Of a stretch of DNA of 24,846 nucleotides, positions 7,631-15,155 are shown one piece after another; the first letter of the stretch is position 1, and each line of letters starts with the position of its first letter. The position numbers and the translations under genes were made by a program. The stretch is from IMG/VR virus record IMGVR_UViG_3300042291_001889, positions 1-24,846 of that record; one strand, given 5' to 3'. The notes under the pieces were generated by a model. That model was given only the letters and a program-made list of their open reading frames with translations, searched no databases and was not told the origin of the DNA. This stretch comes from a virus.

Positions 7631-9205
7631 TTATCTTATTAGCCAGGTTAAGTCCTCTTGACCATATGGCGTTTCCATAAGATAAGGATTATTCTGCATA
7701 GGAGCAACGTTATATACGCCAGGATCTCTTTGATTCAATCCAACAAAAGCATTCATTGTAGCTCTTGAAAGATCCATTCCTTGTTGTCTCATACGAATAG
7801 CTGTATCTCTAACATATAAAGCTGTTGCAAAAGCCATAATTAAATCGTCGTTATACCCCGATTGTGCCTGTGCTTTACCATTTCTCCATATGAATACTCT
7901 CATTTCGGCTAATAACCTCTTAGATTGCACTATAACCGATCTTTCCCGTATGTATTCAGTCATTTTAGCTATTACCAGAGGTCTTGTTTTAAGAGACATT
8001 GTGAATCCAGGTACTAATTTATCTCTTTCGTACTTAGCCATATACGATTCAACTGTCTCATTATCTGATCTTGATGAATAGTATAGGTTTTTATACTCTC
8101 TGGATAGTACTTGTTCAATGGTTGACCATCCAATATTGGCATTCTCTATTACTAGAAGTGCATCACAGTACTCTGTTGCTATTCCTACCAATACGTTTCC
8201 GTATTCTTTAGGTGATATCTTACCTTTATATTCTGCCACTTGTGTACAGCTTTCGATATCAAAGACATGGAAGCCAGAGTAGTCAGTAGAGTCCCCTCTA
8301 GCGACATCGGCAACAACCATATAAGACTTTTGATAGTCAGGTGATTCCCATATCCAAAGATTTCCATCTACGCCTCTCTTTTCCATCGGCTCTTTTACAT
8401 ATGTCTCTTCGTAAAAAGCCATATTTTCAACCTCAATTACTGAATCTCCAGATGATAGGAAGTCACAGTCACACTCTTGAGCGGCATGTTTCTCTCCTAA
8501 TTGTCTTGATTGTTCATCTCTCCAGTCTTGTGCTCTTTCAGGATGCACATCCCATTTTAATTTAACTGGTACAAACCCATTCTCTCCTGCTTCAGCTTTT
8601 TCCCATGTTTTATGGAACCAGTTTCCTACACCATTTGGAGTAGAAAGAGCCATACATTGACCCCCTGTAGCAAGTGTTTGTTGTGCTGCAGTAAATGTTT
8701 CTTCAATATTATCAATGAAAGCAGCCTCATCTATTAGCAGTAACGATACCGCTTCTGAACGAGCAGCATCTGCATTAGATGATTTAGCTGTGATTTTAGA
8801 ACCGTTTTTAAGTCTAAGAGATAATTTATTCTTCTCTGTAAAGGGCAACTGTAACCATTTTGGTAGATTCTCATACATGAAAATCGTCTTAGTTACAAGG
8901 TTTCTAGCTGTTGCTTGAGTAATTGCTAATGCCAGTACGTTCTTATCTTTATGAAAGATCATTAACCATAAAGCGTAGGCCGAGGCTAATGTAGAGATTC
9001 CTAACTGTCTTGATTTTAGAGTTATCAACATCTTTTCATCTCTGAATAAATGTAATACTCCTTCCTGGAATGGGTAGAGGTTAAATAAGATTCTACCTCT
9101 TGTTGGATGCTGTATGTAGCAATACTTCTTCATGAAGTAAGCCGGATCTTTTGCACACTTTATGTACTCCTGTGCTACTATTTGTTTTATATCTGCTTGT
9201 GACAT
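7631..9205 (-). CDS. gp17: Terminase large subunit gp17
   Basis: A 524-residue DNA-packaging motor: the N-terminal ATPase drives DNA into the prohead and the C-terminal RNase H-like nuclease cuts the concatemer. Visible ATPase motifs: a variant Walker A KSRQLGIST (64-72), Walker B SLLLIDEAAF with D159/E160, and the coupling motif ALSTPNG (187-192). Nuclease acidic residues are in VADVARGDSTDYSG (D300), VIENANIG (E354) and YNDDLIMA (D453/D454). Length is below T4 gp17 (610), the N- and C-termini being shorter. The start at 9205 lies 18 nt after a TATTTAT motif. It heads the head-gene unit, just after a terminator. Confidence 0.96.
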   Translation of the reverse strand: MSQADIKQIVAQEYIKCAKDPAYFMKKYCYIQHPTRGRILFNLYPFQEGVLHLFRDEKMLITLKSRQLGISTLASAYALWLMIFHKDKNVLALAITQATARNLVTKTIFMYENLPKWLQLPFTEKNKLSLRLKNGSKITAKSSNADAARSEAVSLLLIDEAAFIDNIEETFTAAQQTLATGGQCMALSTPNGVGNWFHKTWEKAEAGENGFVPVKLKWDVHPERAQDWRDEQSRQLGEKHAAQECDCDFLSSGDSVIEVENMAFYEETYVKEPMEKRGVDGNLWIWESPDYQKSYMVVADVARGDSTDYSGFHVFDIESCTQVAEYKGKISPKEYGNVLVGIATEYCDALLVIENANIGWSTIEQVLSREYKNLYYSSRSDNETVESYMAKYERDKLVPGFTMSLKTRPLVIAKMTEYIRERSVIVQSKRLLAEMRVFIWRNGKAQAQSGYNDDLIMAFATALYVRDTAIRMRQQGMDLSRATMNAFVGLNQRDPGVYNVAPMQNNPYLMETPYGQEDLTWLIR

Positions 9206-9223
9206 ATTATATACTTATATATT

Positions 9224-9230
9224 ATAAATA
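9224..9230 (-). promoter_or_regulatory. Candidate late promoter of the terminase gene
   Basis: The minus strand reads ACATATTTATAATATA, a variant with ATATTTAT instead of ACTATTTAT. The core ends 18 nt before the terminase ATG and lies 9 nt downstream of the T-run of the preceding terminator, so it can restart transcription for the head module. Confidence 0.55.
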
Positions 9231-9239
9231 TGTGTATAT

Positions 9240-9266
9240 AAAAAAACCCACCTTTAAGGAGTGGGC
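9240..9266 (-). terminator. Rho-independent terminator after the 296-residue gene
   Basis: The minus strand has the stem CCCACT/GGTGGG (five Watson-Crick pairs and a T-G wobble), loop CCTTAAA, then seven T. It lies 20 nt after the stop at 9287 and is nearly identical to the terminator at 2811-2836. Confidence 0.8.
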
Positions 9267-9286
9267 TTGTTTACTATTGAGTAATC

Positions 9287-10177
9287 TTATTTTCTGTTTT
9301 CTGCTAAGAATTTTCTTAAGTTGAATCCTTCTTGTAAAGCTTCTACTGCTTTTTCTTTAGCTGGAGTTTCTTTCTTTTCTTTACCTGAGAATTTTTTATC
9401 AAATTCTTTTCTTAATTTCTCTTCTGCTTTTCTTAATGTTGCAATATCTTTACGCATTTGCTTAACAGCTTTTTGATCGATATGCTCAGCATGCTCTCCT
9501 TCTTCTAAAGACCCTACTTTAGCCTCTAAAGCCTCGTAAACTCTTTTCATCTCATCCATTTTGTATTTGTGAGCTGCTTCGTTAGTACCGTGTTCAATCT
9601 CTTTCATCAATTCTTCAATTGATTCATATTTTGGAAGAGGTTTTGCTTCTTCTATATTAGCTTCTCCTTCTGGTATGTTAAGTTCTGGTGCTGGGTTTGG
9701 TAGTTGATTTGGATCGTCTTGACGTCCCATTGTATAATCTACATTTTCTTCTCCTAAAGCATTTTGAACCATTTCTACTAAACGTCTTTCTTTAGCAGTT
9801 AATTTACTTTCTGCTAAAGCTTCGTCAACTTTTTCAGTATAAGCCATATCCTCGCTAGATGCTTCTTCCATACCATCTTCTTTCTTTGCTTCTAAGTATA
9901 GCTGATCATCGTGAATCATTTGGCTTACTAAATCGTAATTTTCTTCTTGAAACTGTACTAATTCTTCGTCTGTTAATGGAGTACCGTCTTCGTATTCTGC
10001 TGCTGCAATATATGCATCTACAAAGTCTGGGTAATCTTCTGTATCTATTCCATCGATTTCTACCGATCCAACGTTTACCGGTTTACCGTTAAACTCTATT
10101 CCTTCTGAAAGAAGCTGTGCATTTTTAGTAAGTTTATTCTCTGTTAAGAATGTTCTTAAGTTGAAATTATCTGCCAT
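9287..10177 (-). CDS. Acidic coiled-coil protein with matching motifs at both ends
   Basis: A 296-residue protein of unknown function, very rich in Glu, Lys and Ala. It starts MADNFNLRTFLTENKL and ends EGFNLRKFLAENRK, so a ~10-residue motif FNLR(T/K)FL(T/A)EN(K/R) occurs at each terminus; both contain an (I/L)-x-E triplet (LTE at 11-13, LAE near the C-terminus). Residues 38-95 include DTEDYPDFVDAYIAAAEYED, a compact acidic segment. Residues about 190-285 are a long charged helix, probably coiled coil (DEMKRVYEALEAKV, ATLRKAEEKLRKEFDKKF). Placement just ahead of terminase and scaffold-like composition suggest an internal or core protein; that is inference. A candidate promoter lies 18 nt before the ATG and a terminator follows. 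Confidence 0.8.
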   Translation of the reverse strand: MADNFNLRTFLTENKLTKNAQLLSEGIEFNGKPVNVGSVEIDGIDTEDYPDFVDAYIAAAEYEDGTPLTDEELVQFQEENYDLVSQMIHDDQLYLEAKKEDGMEEASSEDMAYTEKVDEALAESKLTAKERRLVEMVQNALGEENVDYTMGRQDDPNQLPNPAPELNIPEGEANIEEAKPLPKYESIEELMKEIEHGTNEAAHKYKMDEMKRVYEALEAKVGSLEEGEHAEHIDQKAVKQMRKDIATLRKAEEKLRKEFDKKFSGKEKKETPAKEKAVEALQEGFNLRKFLAENRK

Positions 10178-10195
10178 TGTGTTTTATTTTTGTTT

Positions 10196-10202
10196 ATAAA
10201 TA
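10196..10202 (-). promoter_or_regulatory. Candidate late promoter (ACTATTTAT motif)
   Basis: The minus strand reads AAACTATTTATAAACA; the core ends 18 nt before the ATG at 10177. It lies just past the stop of the upstream gene at 10215. Confidence 0.6.
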
Positions 10203-10214
10203 GTTTGTTTTTAA

Positions 10215-11189
10215 CTAAAAAAGTTCAGAGTATATTGTATTAAGAGCCTTAAACACTTTATCTGATACTTTTTGTTGTACTTCTTCTGATGAATATTTTA
10301 AATTTACTTCTAAGTCAATAGCTGTATTAGTACCTCTTGAACTACTATACACAAATTCTGGTGTAATATTGAGGTGTTTTCCTGAGGTATCTGCACTAAT
10401 TATTGCTTTACCTGCTGCATCCACTACTCCCCAAGCTTTTTCTGTTACTGATATTTTACTTTGTAGGAAAGTATTTAACGCTTTATTAAGATCATACTTT
10501 ACCACATGGATAACAATTCCTGTAAGAAGTTTCTGTTTATATATCTTTTCTATCCACACAAAAACCTCTTTATTTAACTCTCCTGCTATTTTTTTAGCAA
10601 TAGAGGATAATCGTTTATTAATATTATTATATGTTTCGTCAGGAATCTTACCCTGTAGTTCACTTATAGAAAGATTTTTTAGTGTAGGGTCTTGCTTGTA
10701 TAATGCATTTAAAGTACTTACTACTTCTTTAGAATCAGAAGGACTTATATTTACTTCATCCGAACCTAATCCTATAGGTTTTCCTTTTGCAGTTGTTTTC
10801 AGTGAAATATGATGCCCGTTTATTATTATATCTGCAAGTCCTTGAGCTCCTCCAACGTGTTGAGCTTGTACATTGTCTACGGTATTAAGTAACTTTGTTA
10901 ATAATACTTCTGAGATTGTTCCTAAAGAATTTGGATCAAAATAATTAAAGATAGATAAGTACTTTGAGTAAGGTACTTTTATATTTTCAAAAGCACTTCT
11001 TAATACTGCTAGATCTTCTTGAGTTACTCCATCCTCTTTCTTTTTTTCTGGTTTTTCCTCTTCCAAGACTACCCCATATTCTGAATAAATCTCTTTCAAT
11101 ATTTTTATATCGCTAGGATTATTCATATCCGGGTATCCTTTTTTACAACGGAAAGCCCATTCTGCAACTATTTTATCTATTACGCTCAT
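10215..11189 (-). CDS. Unnamed protein, possible PD-(D/E)XK nuclease
   Basis: A 324-residue protein. The first 40 residues ([20 protein letters not shown], then DMNNPSDIKILKEIYSE) look like a small separate N-terminal domain, followed by a Glu/Lys linker (41-56). The middle has a signature reminiscent of restriction-type nucleases: E94 in ISEVLLTKL, D120 in GLADIIING, and SLK (129-131) after a short beta turn, an arrangement like E...D-x(n)-(D/E/S)-x-K. The rest is alpha/beta with no other motif seen. The nuclease idea is tentative because the middle residue of the D/E-x-K element is Ser. ATG overlaps downstream-facing neighbours tightly: its start and the stop of the 520-residue gene share TAATG. 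Confidence 0.75.
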   Translation of the reverse strand: MSVIDKIVAEWAFRCKKGYPDMNNPSDIKILKEIYSEYGVVLEEEKPEKKKEDGVTQEDLAVLRSAFENIKVPYSKYLSIFNYFDPNSLGTISEVLLTKLLNTVDNVQAQHVGGAQGLADIIINGHHISLKTTAKGKPIGLGSDEVNISPSDSKEVVSTLNALYKQDPTLKNLSISELQGKIPDETYNNINKRLSSIAKKIAGELNKEVFVWIEKIYKQKLLTGIVIHVVKYDLNKALNTFLQSKISVTEKAWGVVDAAGKAIISADTSGKHLNITPEFVYSSSRGTNTAIDLEVNLKYSSEEVQQKVSDKVFKALNTIYSELF

Positions 11190-12751
11190 TAAAGTGCTTC
11201 TGGTGTTTCTGGTTCTGCTCCTGCTTCTTCTTCCCCTGCTGGTGCTTCTTCTGCTCCAAATTCAGCTGCTGGCTCTCCTCCAGCTTCTCCACCTGGAAAA
11301 TCTCCTCCTCCTCCACCTGCTGGTGCTGCTGGATCTGCTCCGAATTCTTCTCCACCTGGTTCTTCACCTTGTGTGATTGGTCCGTTCTTAAGTATATCGT
11401 TTATCTTATCTAAAGCTTGTTGATAGTCTTGTAAAGTATCTAAGTAGTATTTTTTACCTTCTATTTGTGCTTCAAATCCTTTACCCATCCATTTTAAGTT
11501 AAATGATTGACCGTTTTTAAGATCAACTGCAAATGTGGAAGGTTTTGGTGCTACCCATCTTATATCTGTTACAAATTCTGGATATTCTTTTGTAAATAGA
11601 GATGTTATTGCTTTCTTTACTGTAGGAAATTTTCCTAGTATTTCATCTGTAGATGTCTCTAATACTGCTCCTTCTTCTTCTTTAAGAACTTCGATATATG
11701 CTTCAAGCATTAATTCTCTCAGTTCTTCTTTAGTTATCTTTTTAGAGATAGTATTTCTTCTGTTTTTTAAGTATTTATCAGTCTTATCGACTTTTCCATC
11801 ATTATTAATATCGTCATCCTCTTTTCCAACTGCATCTAATGCTTCATTTTTAAAAGGTCTTGGACAAGGTGTACCCTTAACATGGGTATGTCCACATCTT
11901 CCGCAATATGTAGCTTTCTTTTCATTTAAAGCTATTGCAAGTGCTACAGGTTGATGACCCTCTTCATCTTCTTCTGATTCTAGGTATCCTGCTGCTGAGT
12001 CTAAATAATCTTCTGCTTTTGTTAGCTTGGCTTGAACCCATGCATCTAATTGCTCGTTATCTCCTATTATATTCATCAACTTACTTGCATTGGATTGAAT
12101 AGATTTTAACTGTGCTTTTGCCATTGTAGATTCGTCGTCTGATTGTTTCCAATCATCTTCGTTTAATTCTTTTGCAAATTGAGAAGGATCTGTCGGCTCT
12201 TGCATTGCTGCCATATTATCATATTCAGCATCTGTAGGTTCTCCCACATACTTTTTCATTGCATCACCTAGTTTATCTTCTAACTCAGGAGTAGGTAGAG
12301 AAACAGTATTACCTTGTGTTATCACGAAGTCTACTAGCTCTAATGGTTCGTTTCCTAAGTCTAATATGATAGCAGTACCTTGTGGGTTTAGGTCAAATTT
12401 AAAAGTATCTACTCCTTTTTCATTTCCATATTCAACGTGGATATTAAATCTATCAACTCCTATTCCTGTAAGTCTTAGTTTTGAGATTTCATCTCCTTGA
12501 GCTCTAAGAACTTTTACAAGAGATTTAGCTACTGCTTTTCCTACAGCTGCTGATTCTTGAGCAGTATATTTTCGTACTTCTTCTTTTATTCTCTTACCAT
12601 CTGCAGTATCAATTTTTGCAATATCCTGATTATCTTTCAAACCTGTAAGTTCATCGTCTTTTTTATATTCGATCGTCTTCTTTTCTCCTCTAGCTGTTTG
12701 GATAAATGCTGTCTTTTCTCCTGCTTCTACTATTCTTACTAATTTCTTCAT
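11189..12751 (-). CDS. Mosaic protein: zinc-knuckle, EF-hand-like loop and acidic Gly/Ala-rich tail
   Basis: A 520-residue protein of unknown function built from recognisable pieces. It begins [13 protein letters not shown] (IVE at 7-9, gp21-type). Residues 60-150 are alpha/beta. Residues 238-256 ([21 protein letters not shown]) are helical. At 282-296 is [15 protein letters not shown] (C283, C286, H288/H290, C296), a likely zinc site. At 310-330 is [19 protein letters not shown], a calcium-loop pattern D-x-N-x-D-G-x-x-D-x-x-D as in EF-hand/dockerin. Residues 340-360 carry a second tag-like helix [14 protein letters not shown]. Residues 455-520 are only Gly, Ala, Pro, Glu, Asp and Phe and must be disordered. 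The pieces suggest recombination between phage modules. Promoter-like motif at 12794-12800. Confidence 0.8.
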   Translation of the reverse strand: MKKLVRIVEAGEKTAFIQTARGEKKTIEYKKDDELTGLKDNQDIAKIDTADGKRIKEEVRKYTAQESAAVGKAVAKSLVKVLRAQGDEISKLRLTGIGVDRFNIHVEYGNEKGVDTFKFDLNPQGTAIILDLGNEPLELVDFVITQGNTVSLPTPELEDKLGDAMKKYVGEPTDAEYDNMAAMQEPTDPSQFAKELNEDDWKQSDDESTMAKAQLKSIQSNASKLMNIIGDNEQLDAWVQAKLTKAEDYLDSAAGYLESEEDEEGHQPVALAIALNEKKATYCGRCGHTHVKGTPCPRPFKNEALDAVGKEDDDINNDGKVDKTDKYLKNRRNTISKKITKEELRELMLEAYIEVLKEEEGAVLETSTDEILGKFPTVKKAITSLFTKEYPEFVTDIRWVAPKPSTFAVDLKNGQSFNLKWMGKGFEAQIEGKKYYLDTLQDYQQALDKINDILKNGPITQGEEPGGEEFGADPAAPAGGGGGDFPGGEAGGEPAAEFGAEEAPAGEEEAGAEPETPEAL

Positions 12752-12793
12752 ATTATAATATCTAAAGATAGTTATTTTTAATCATATATACAA

Positions 12794-12800
12794 ATAAATA
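12794..12800 (-). promoter_or_regulatory. Candidate late promoter (ACTATTTAT motif)
   Basis: The minus strand reads TTTACTATTTATTTGTATAT in the 59-nt gap between the genes ending at 12811 and starting at 12751. The core is 42 nt from the ATG, longer than the common 17-18. Confidence 0.5.
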
Positions 12801-12810
12801 GTAAATTATT

Positions 12811-13239
12811 TTACTGACAATGGTAATTTAAGTATCTCTGCAATGCTTTTGCATAATGAGTACCCTTGTCTTCTAATTTACTTCTTTCTGCTCTTACTTT
12901 TGAACAGGTAAGTTTACCTAACCTTTTTTTTAAAATACCCGGTTCTACTGGGTCATGTTTACCTTCTTCTATGTTGGATAATTTATCGTAATATTTAGGA
13001 TCTTCATATACATGGTCAAAAGCTATTTCCATAGCAATATCTAAATCTGTTGTATGTTCTGATTCTGTCTTTACTCCTTTTACTATCTGCTTTATGATTT
13101 GATCTAAAGGAAGATTATGCATTGTAGCTAAATCTCCAATAGTAGCAAACTGTGCTAGTCCTCCCGGTATTTCACTAGGAGCAGGTGTTGAAGCATCTAA
13201 TACCTCTTTAATTATCTTTTTTAGTTGACTTTTTTTCAT
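12811..13239 (-). CDS. Tagged small protein with DUF5661-like segment
   Basis: A 142-residue protein. The N-terminus MKKSQLKKIIKEVLDAS has the shared tag pattern with IKE at 10-12. After a Pro/Ser linker, residues 50-90 (IKQIVKGVKTESEHTTDLDI, then AMEIAFDHVYEDPKYYDKL) resemble the DUF5661 family, whose members carry a similar 'KG...EHT...AxEIAxDHxxEDPxYYxKL' block; function unknown. The C-terminus (CSKVRAERSKLEDKGTHYAK through RYLNYHCQ) is basic. The first 32 nt overlap the end of the upstream gene, so the tag is encoded within the overlap in another frame. ATG 13239 is the only start that keeps the tag. Confidence 0.78.
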   Translation of the reverse strand: MKKSQLKKIIKEVLDASTPAPSEIPGGLAQFATIGDLATMHNLPLDQIIKQIVKGVKTESEHTTDLDIAMEIAFDHVYEDPKYYDKLSNIEEGKHDPVEPGILKKRLGKLTCSKVRAERSKLEDKGTHYAKALQRYLNYHCQ

Positions 13240-13852
13240 TTTCTAAAGTGTAGTAGTAAATATTTTCATTACCTTTTTCCATTGTCCATTTATCGGAAAC
13301 TGATTCGCAAAACCACTCTTTATTATCAATCATCCAATCCGGTTTTTCAGGAAATGGTTGAGTTACAAAAGACATATCTCTCCACATTAATCTATTATTA
13401 GGCTGAAGAGTAAAATTTCCGTTATCTAATTTAATTAGATGTGCTGCCTTGTATTGTGTTGGTTCGTTAGAATATGGATTATTAAACCAATCAAAGGTCA
13501 TAATATAATTTCCCCACTCTTTACTACCGTCTTTAAATATTGCCTTTACTCTTGATTGGAGTAAGTAATCGTATGCTGTACATGATACTTCATGTCCAAA
13601 ACAATCCCATAGTTGTAAATGGTCTAAAGCCATTTTTGGTGCATCATCTTTCCAGGCAAGCATATGAATTGGAACTCTTGATCTAACAGCTCCTTCATCA
13701 GTCATTATATGGAAGGTAAGAGCTCTACCTCCTACAGATTGTGCTCCAAATACTATTACATCTTGCATACCTTCTCTCCCGTCATGCTGGTAGAGGTGTT
13801 CTATTCTCATCTTAGCATAGAAGTGAGGTATAGATGTATTTAGTGTTGACAT
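13208..13852 (-). CDS. Unrecognised 214-residue protein
   Basis: A mixed alpha/beta protein rich in Trp, Tyr and His (for example HMLAWKDDAPKMALDHLQLW, MTFDWFNNPY, RLMWRDMSFVTQPFPEKPDW). It has no signal peptide, membrane segment or obvious catalytic motif, and unlike many neighbours it lacks the (I/L)-x-E tag. The aromatic, beta-rich composition suggests a compact soluble or virion protein. It overlaps the genes on both sides (TAATG at its start, 32 nt at its end). I do not recognise a family. Confidence 0.8.
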   Translation of the reverse strand: MSTLNTSIPHFYAKMRIEHLYQHDGREGMQDVIVFGAQSVGGRALTFHIMTDEGAVRSRVPIHMLAWKDDAPKMALDHLQLWDCFGHEVSCTAYDYLLQSRVKAIFKDGSKEWGNYIMTFDWFNNPYSNEPTQYKAAHLIKLDNGNFTLQPNNRLMWRDMSFVTQPFPEKPDWMIDNKEWFCESVSDKWTMEKGNENIYYYTLENEKKSTKKDN

Positions 13853-14166
13853 TATTTATTCTTTATTAGCAATTCTCCTAGTACTTCTAGTCTTCCTACC
13901 TCTCTTTGAAATTCAATTTGAGTCATATCTAGAGAGATCTTTTTATAAGTCTCTTCGTACTCTTTCTTTGCTTGTTCCATATCAAGCTTTCCTTCAGAAG
14001 CTTTTTTATAATACGGAGCTTTTACTTTGAAATGATGCCAGGTTAGCAAAGCAAGTCCTCCTTTTTCTTGAGCATTTGATGCTATTTTAGCTGCACCTTC
14101 TCCTCTGGTTTTAGCGAAGTCTTCTAATACCTCTTTTGCTTCTTTTAATAGTTGTAGTAGCTTCAT
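13852..14166 (-). CDS. Tagged helical small protein
   Basis: A 104-residue protein of unknown function. It starts MKLLQLLKEAKEVLEDF, an amphipathic helix with LKE at 7-9 followed by Ala, very like the T4 capsid targeting sequence ending in IAE|A. The body (GLALLTWHHFKVKAPYYKKA, then long helices to VGRLEVLGELLIKNK) is helical and basic. Start forms TAATATG with the upstream stop; its own stop overlaps the next ATG (TAATG). Confidence 0.78.
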   Translation of the reverse strand: MKLLQLLKEAKEVLEDFAKTRGEGAAKIASNAQEKGGLALLTWHHFKVKAPYYKKASEGKLDMEQAKKEYEETYKKISLDMTQIEFQREVGRLEVLGELLIKNK

Positions 14167-14167
14167 A

Positions 14168-14407
14168 TTATTTTGTAATTTTTACACAGATGTCTTTTCC
14201 ATCTTTAGTACCAGCATACCTGTATCCCTTCCAACAAGCTTTACCGTCAACGCCTTTTACTTTTTCTGAAAGAACTTCTTTTACAAGTTCATGAATTGCT
14301 TGTTTTACCTTTGCATATCCTGAACCATAAGGTGCTGCTTTACCTGCTTGAGGGTTATCTGCTTCTTGTAGTAATTGTTTTAATTTTTTACTACTTCCCT
14401 TGTCCAT
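14168..14407 (-). CDS. Tagged small basic protein with Cys-containing C-terminus
   Basis: A 79-residue protein. MDKGSSKKLKQLLQEADN has LQE at 13-15 followed by Ala, again gp21-type. A second helix (VKQAIHELVKEVLSEKVK) follows, then the tail GKACWKGYRYAGTKDGKDIC with two Cys and many basic and aromatic residues, perhaps a small metal-binding or nucleic-acid-binding knuckle. No family name is claimed. It overlaps the preceding 45-residue gene by 17 nt. Confidence 0.72.
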   Translation of the reverse strand: MDKGSSKKLKQLLQEADNPQAGKAAPYGSGYAKVKQAIHELVKEVLSEKVKGVDGKACWKGYRYAGTKDGKDICVKITK

Positions 14408-14528
14408 TGTAAAGTTTTTTATAGTTCTTAGAACTCTTCAATTTTGAAGTTTTAGATTTTGCATGAACTCCAGGTCTAGATACTTTAGGTCTCTCTATTT
14501 TAACGGAAGATTGTGCTGCTTTTGCCAT
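14391..14528 (-). CDS. 45-residue very basic protein
   Basis: A short gene: MAKAAQSSVKIERPKVSRPG then VHAKSKTSKLKSSKNYKKLY and NGQGK, ending at TAG 14391-14393. Twelve of 45 residues are Lys and there are only one acidic residue and two Arg. The VHAK-S/T-KTSK...SKNYKK...GQG arrangement looks like a conserved short phage protein, but I know no function; binding to DNA or RNA is plausible from charge. It begins 27 nt after an ACTATTTAT motif and its stop lies inside the next gene (17-nt overlap), which supports it being translated. Confidence 0.7.
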   Translation of the reverse strand: MAKAAQSSVKIERPKVSRPGVHAKSKTSKLKSSKNYKKLYNGQGK

Positions 14529-14555
14529 AAGTCAAATACTATTTACTGTTTAAAA

Positions 14556-14562
14556 ATAAATA
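14556..14562 (-). promoter_or_regulatory. Candidate late promoter (ACTATTTAT motif)
   Basis: The minus strand reads GTTACTATTTATTTTTAAACA; the core ends 27 nt before the ATG of the 45-residue gene at 14528, in the 48-nt gap after the zinc-ribbon gene. Confidence 0.55.
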
Positions 14563-14576
14563 GTAACAAAAACTTA

Positions 14577-15155
14577 TTACTCTTCTATATGACTTTTTAT
14601 ATGCTTTAAATATTCTTGAAGATTACTGTTTATTTGTTCTTTAAATTTCGAATCATTACTATTCCAGTCTTCTAAGTCTCCTTGTTCTGTTACAAAGCTA
14701 TTAGTTGTCTCTAATGTATCCAATACCCATTGTTCAATATCTCTTGCAAAAGCTTTAAGACTTCCTTGCATCATATTCTTTTCATATGATTCATATAGAC
14801 CTGCTTTTCTTAATTCTGCTTCATAATCAATTACACAATCAAAGCACATCTTATGTATCTTATACATTTTATGACTGAGATAATAATTCATAGATCCTTT
14901 ACATTTTGGACATGCTAAAGGTATTTGTAAAGCTTTTTTTGCTGAGTCTAGTTTTGTAATATTTTGTCTTAATCCATCTTTAATAGTCCAGTTTCTTCCA
15001 TTCTCTTCCCAAATGTCTCCCTCTTTATAAGCAACCTGTGCTTTAGAGTATCCAACACCGTCTACAGTCTTTGCTGAGAAGTCTTTTTTAACTAAATTTC
15101 TAGCTCTATTTACGTCTTTTGATTTGAATTCTTTTTTAAGTAAGCTCTCGCCCAT
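14577..15155 (-). CDS. Zinc-ribbon-containing phage protein
   Basis: A 192-residue protein of unknown function. The start is taken at ATG 15155 (MGESLLKKEFKSKDV), not at the TTG two codons upstream. Residues near 80-110 hold LACPKCKGSMNYYLSHKMYK then IHKMCFDCVIDYEAELRKAG: two CxxC pairs about 24 residues apart, a treble-clef/zinc-ribbon arrangement that usually binds nucleic acid or protein. The N-terminal region is Lys/Arg-rich, the C-terminal third acidic and helical. It overlaps the phosphatase gene by 20 nt. No gp21-type tag is seen. Confidence 0.8.
   Translation of the reverse strand: MGESLLKKEFKSKDVNRARNLVKKDFSAKTVDGVGYSKAQVAYKEGDIWEENGRNWTIKDGLRQNITKLDSAKKALQIPLACPKCKGSMNYYLSHKMYKIHKMCFDCVIDYEAELRKAGLYESYEKNMMQGSLKAFARDIEQWVLDTLETTNSFVTEQGDLEDWNSNDSKFKEQINSNLQEYLKHIKSHIEE

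Noticed and set aside
11173-11376. Gln/Glu-rich minus frame and Leu-rich plus frame
   Set aside because: Both are out-of-frame readings of the low-complexity Gly/Ala/Glu tail of the 520-residue protein.
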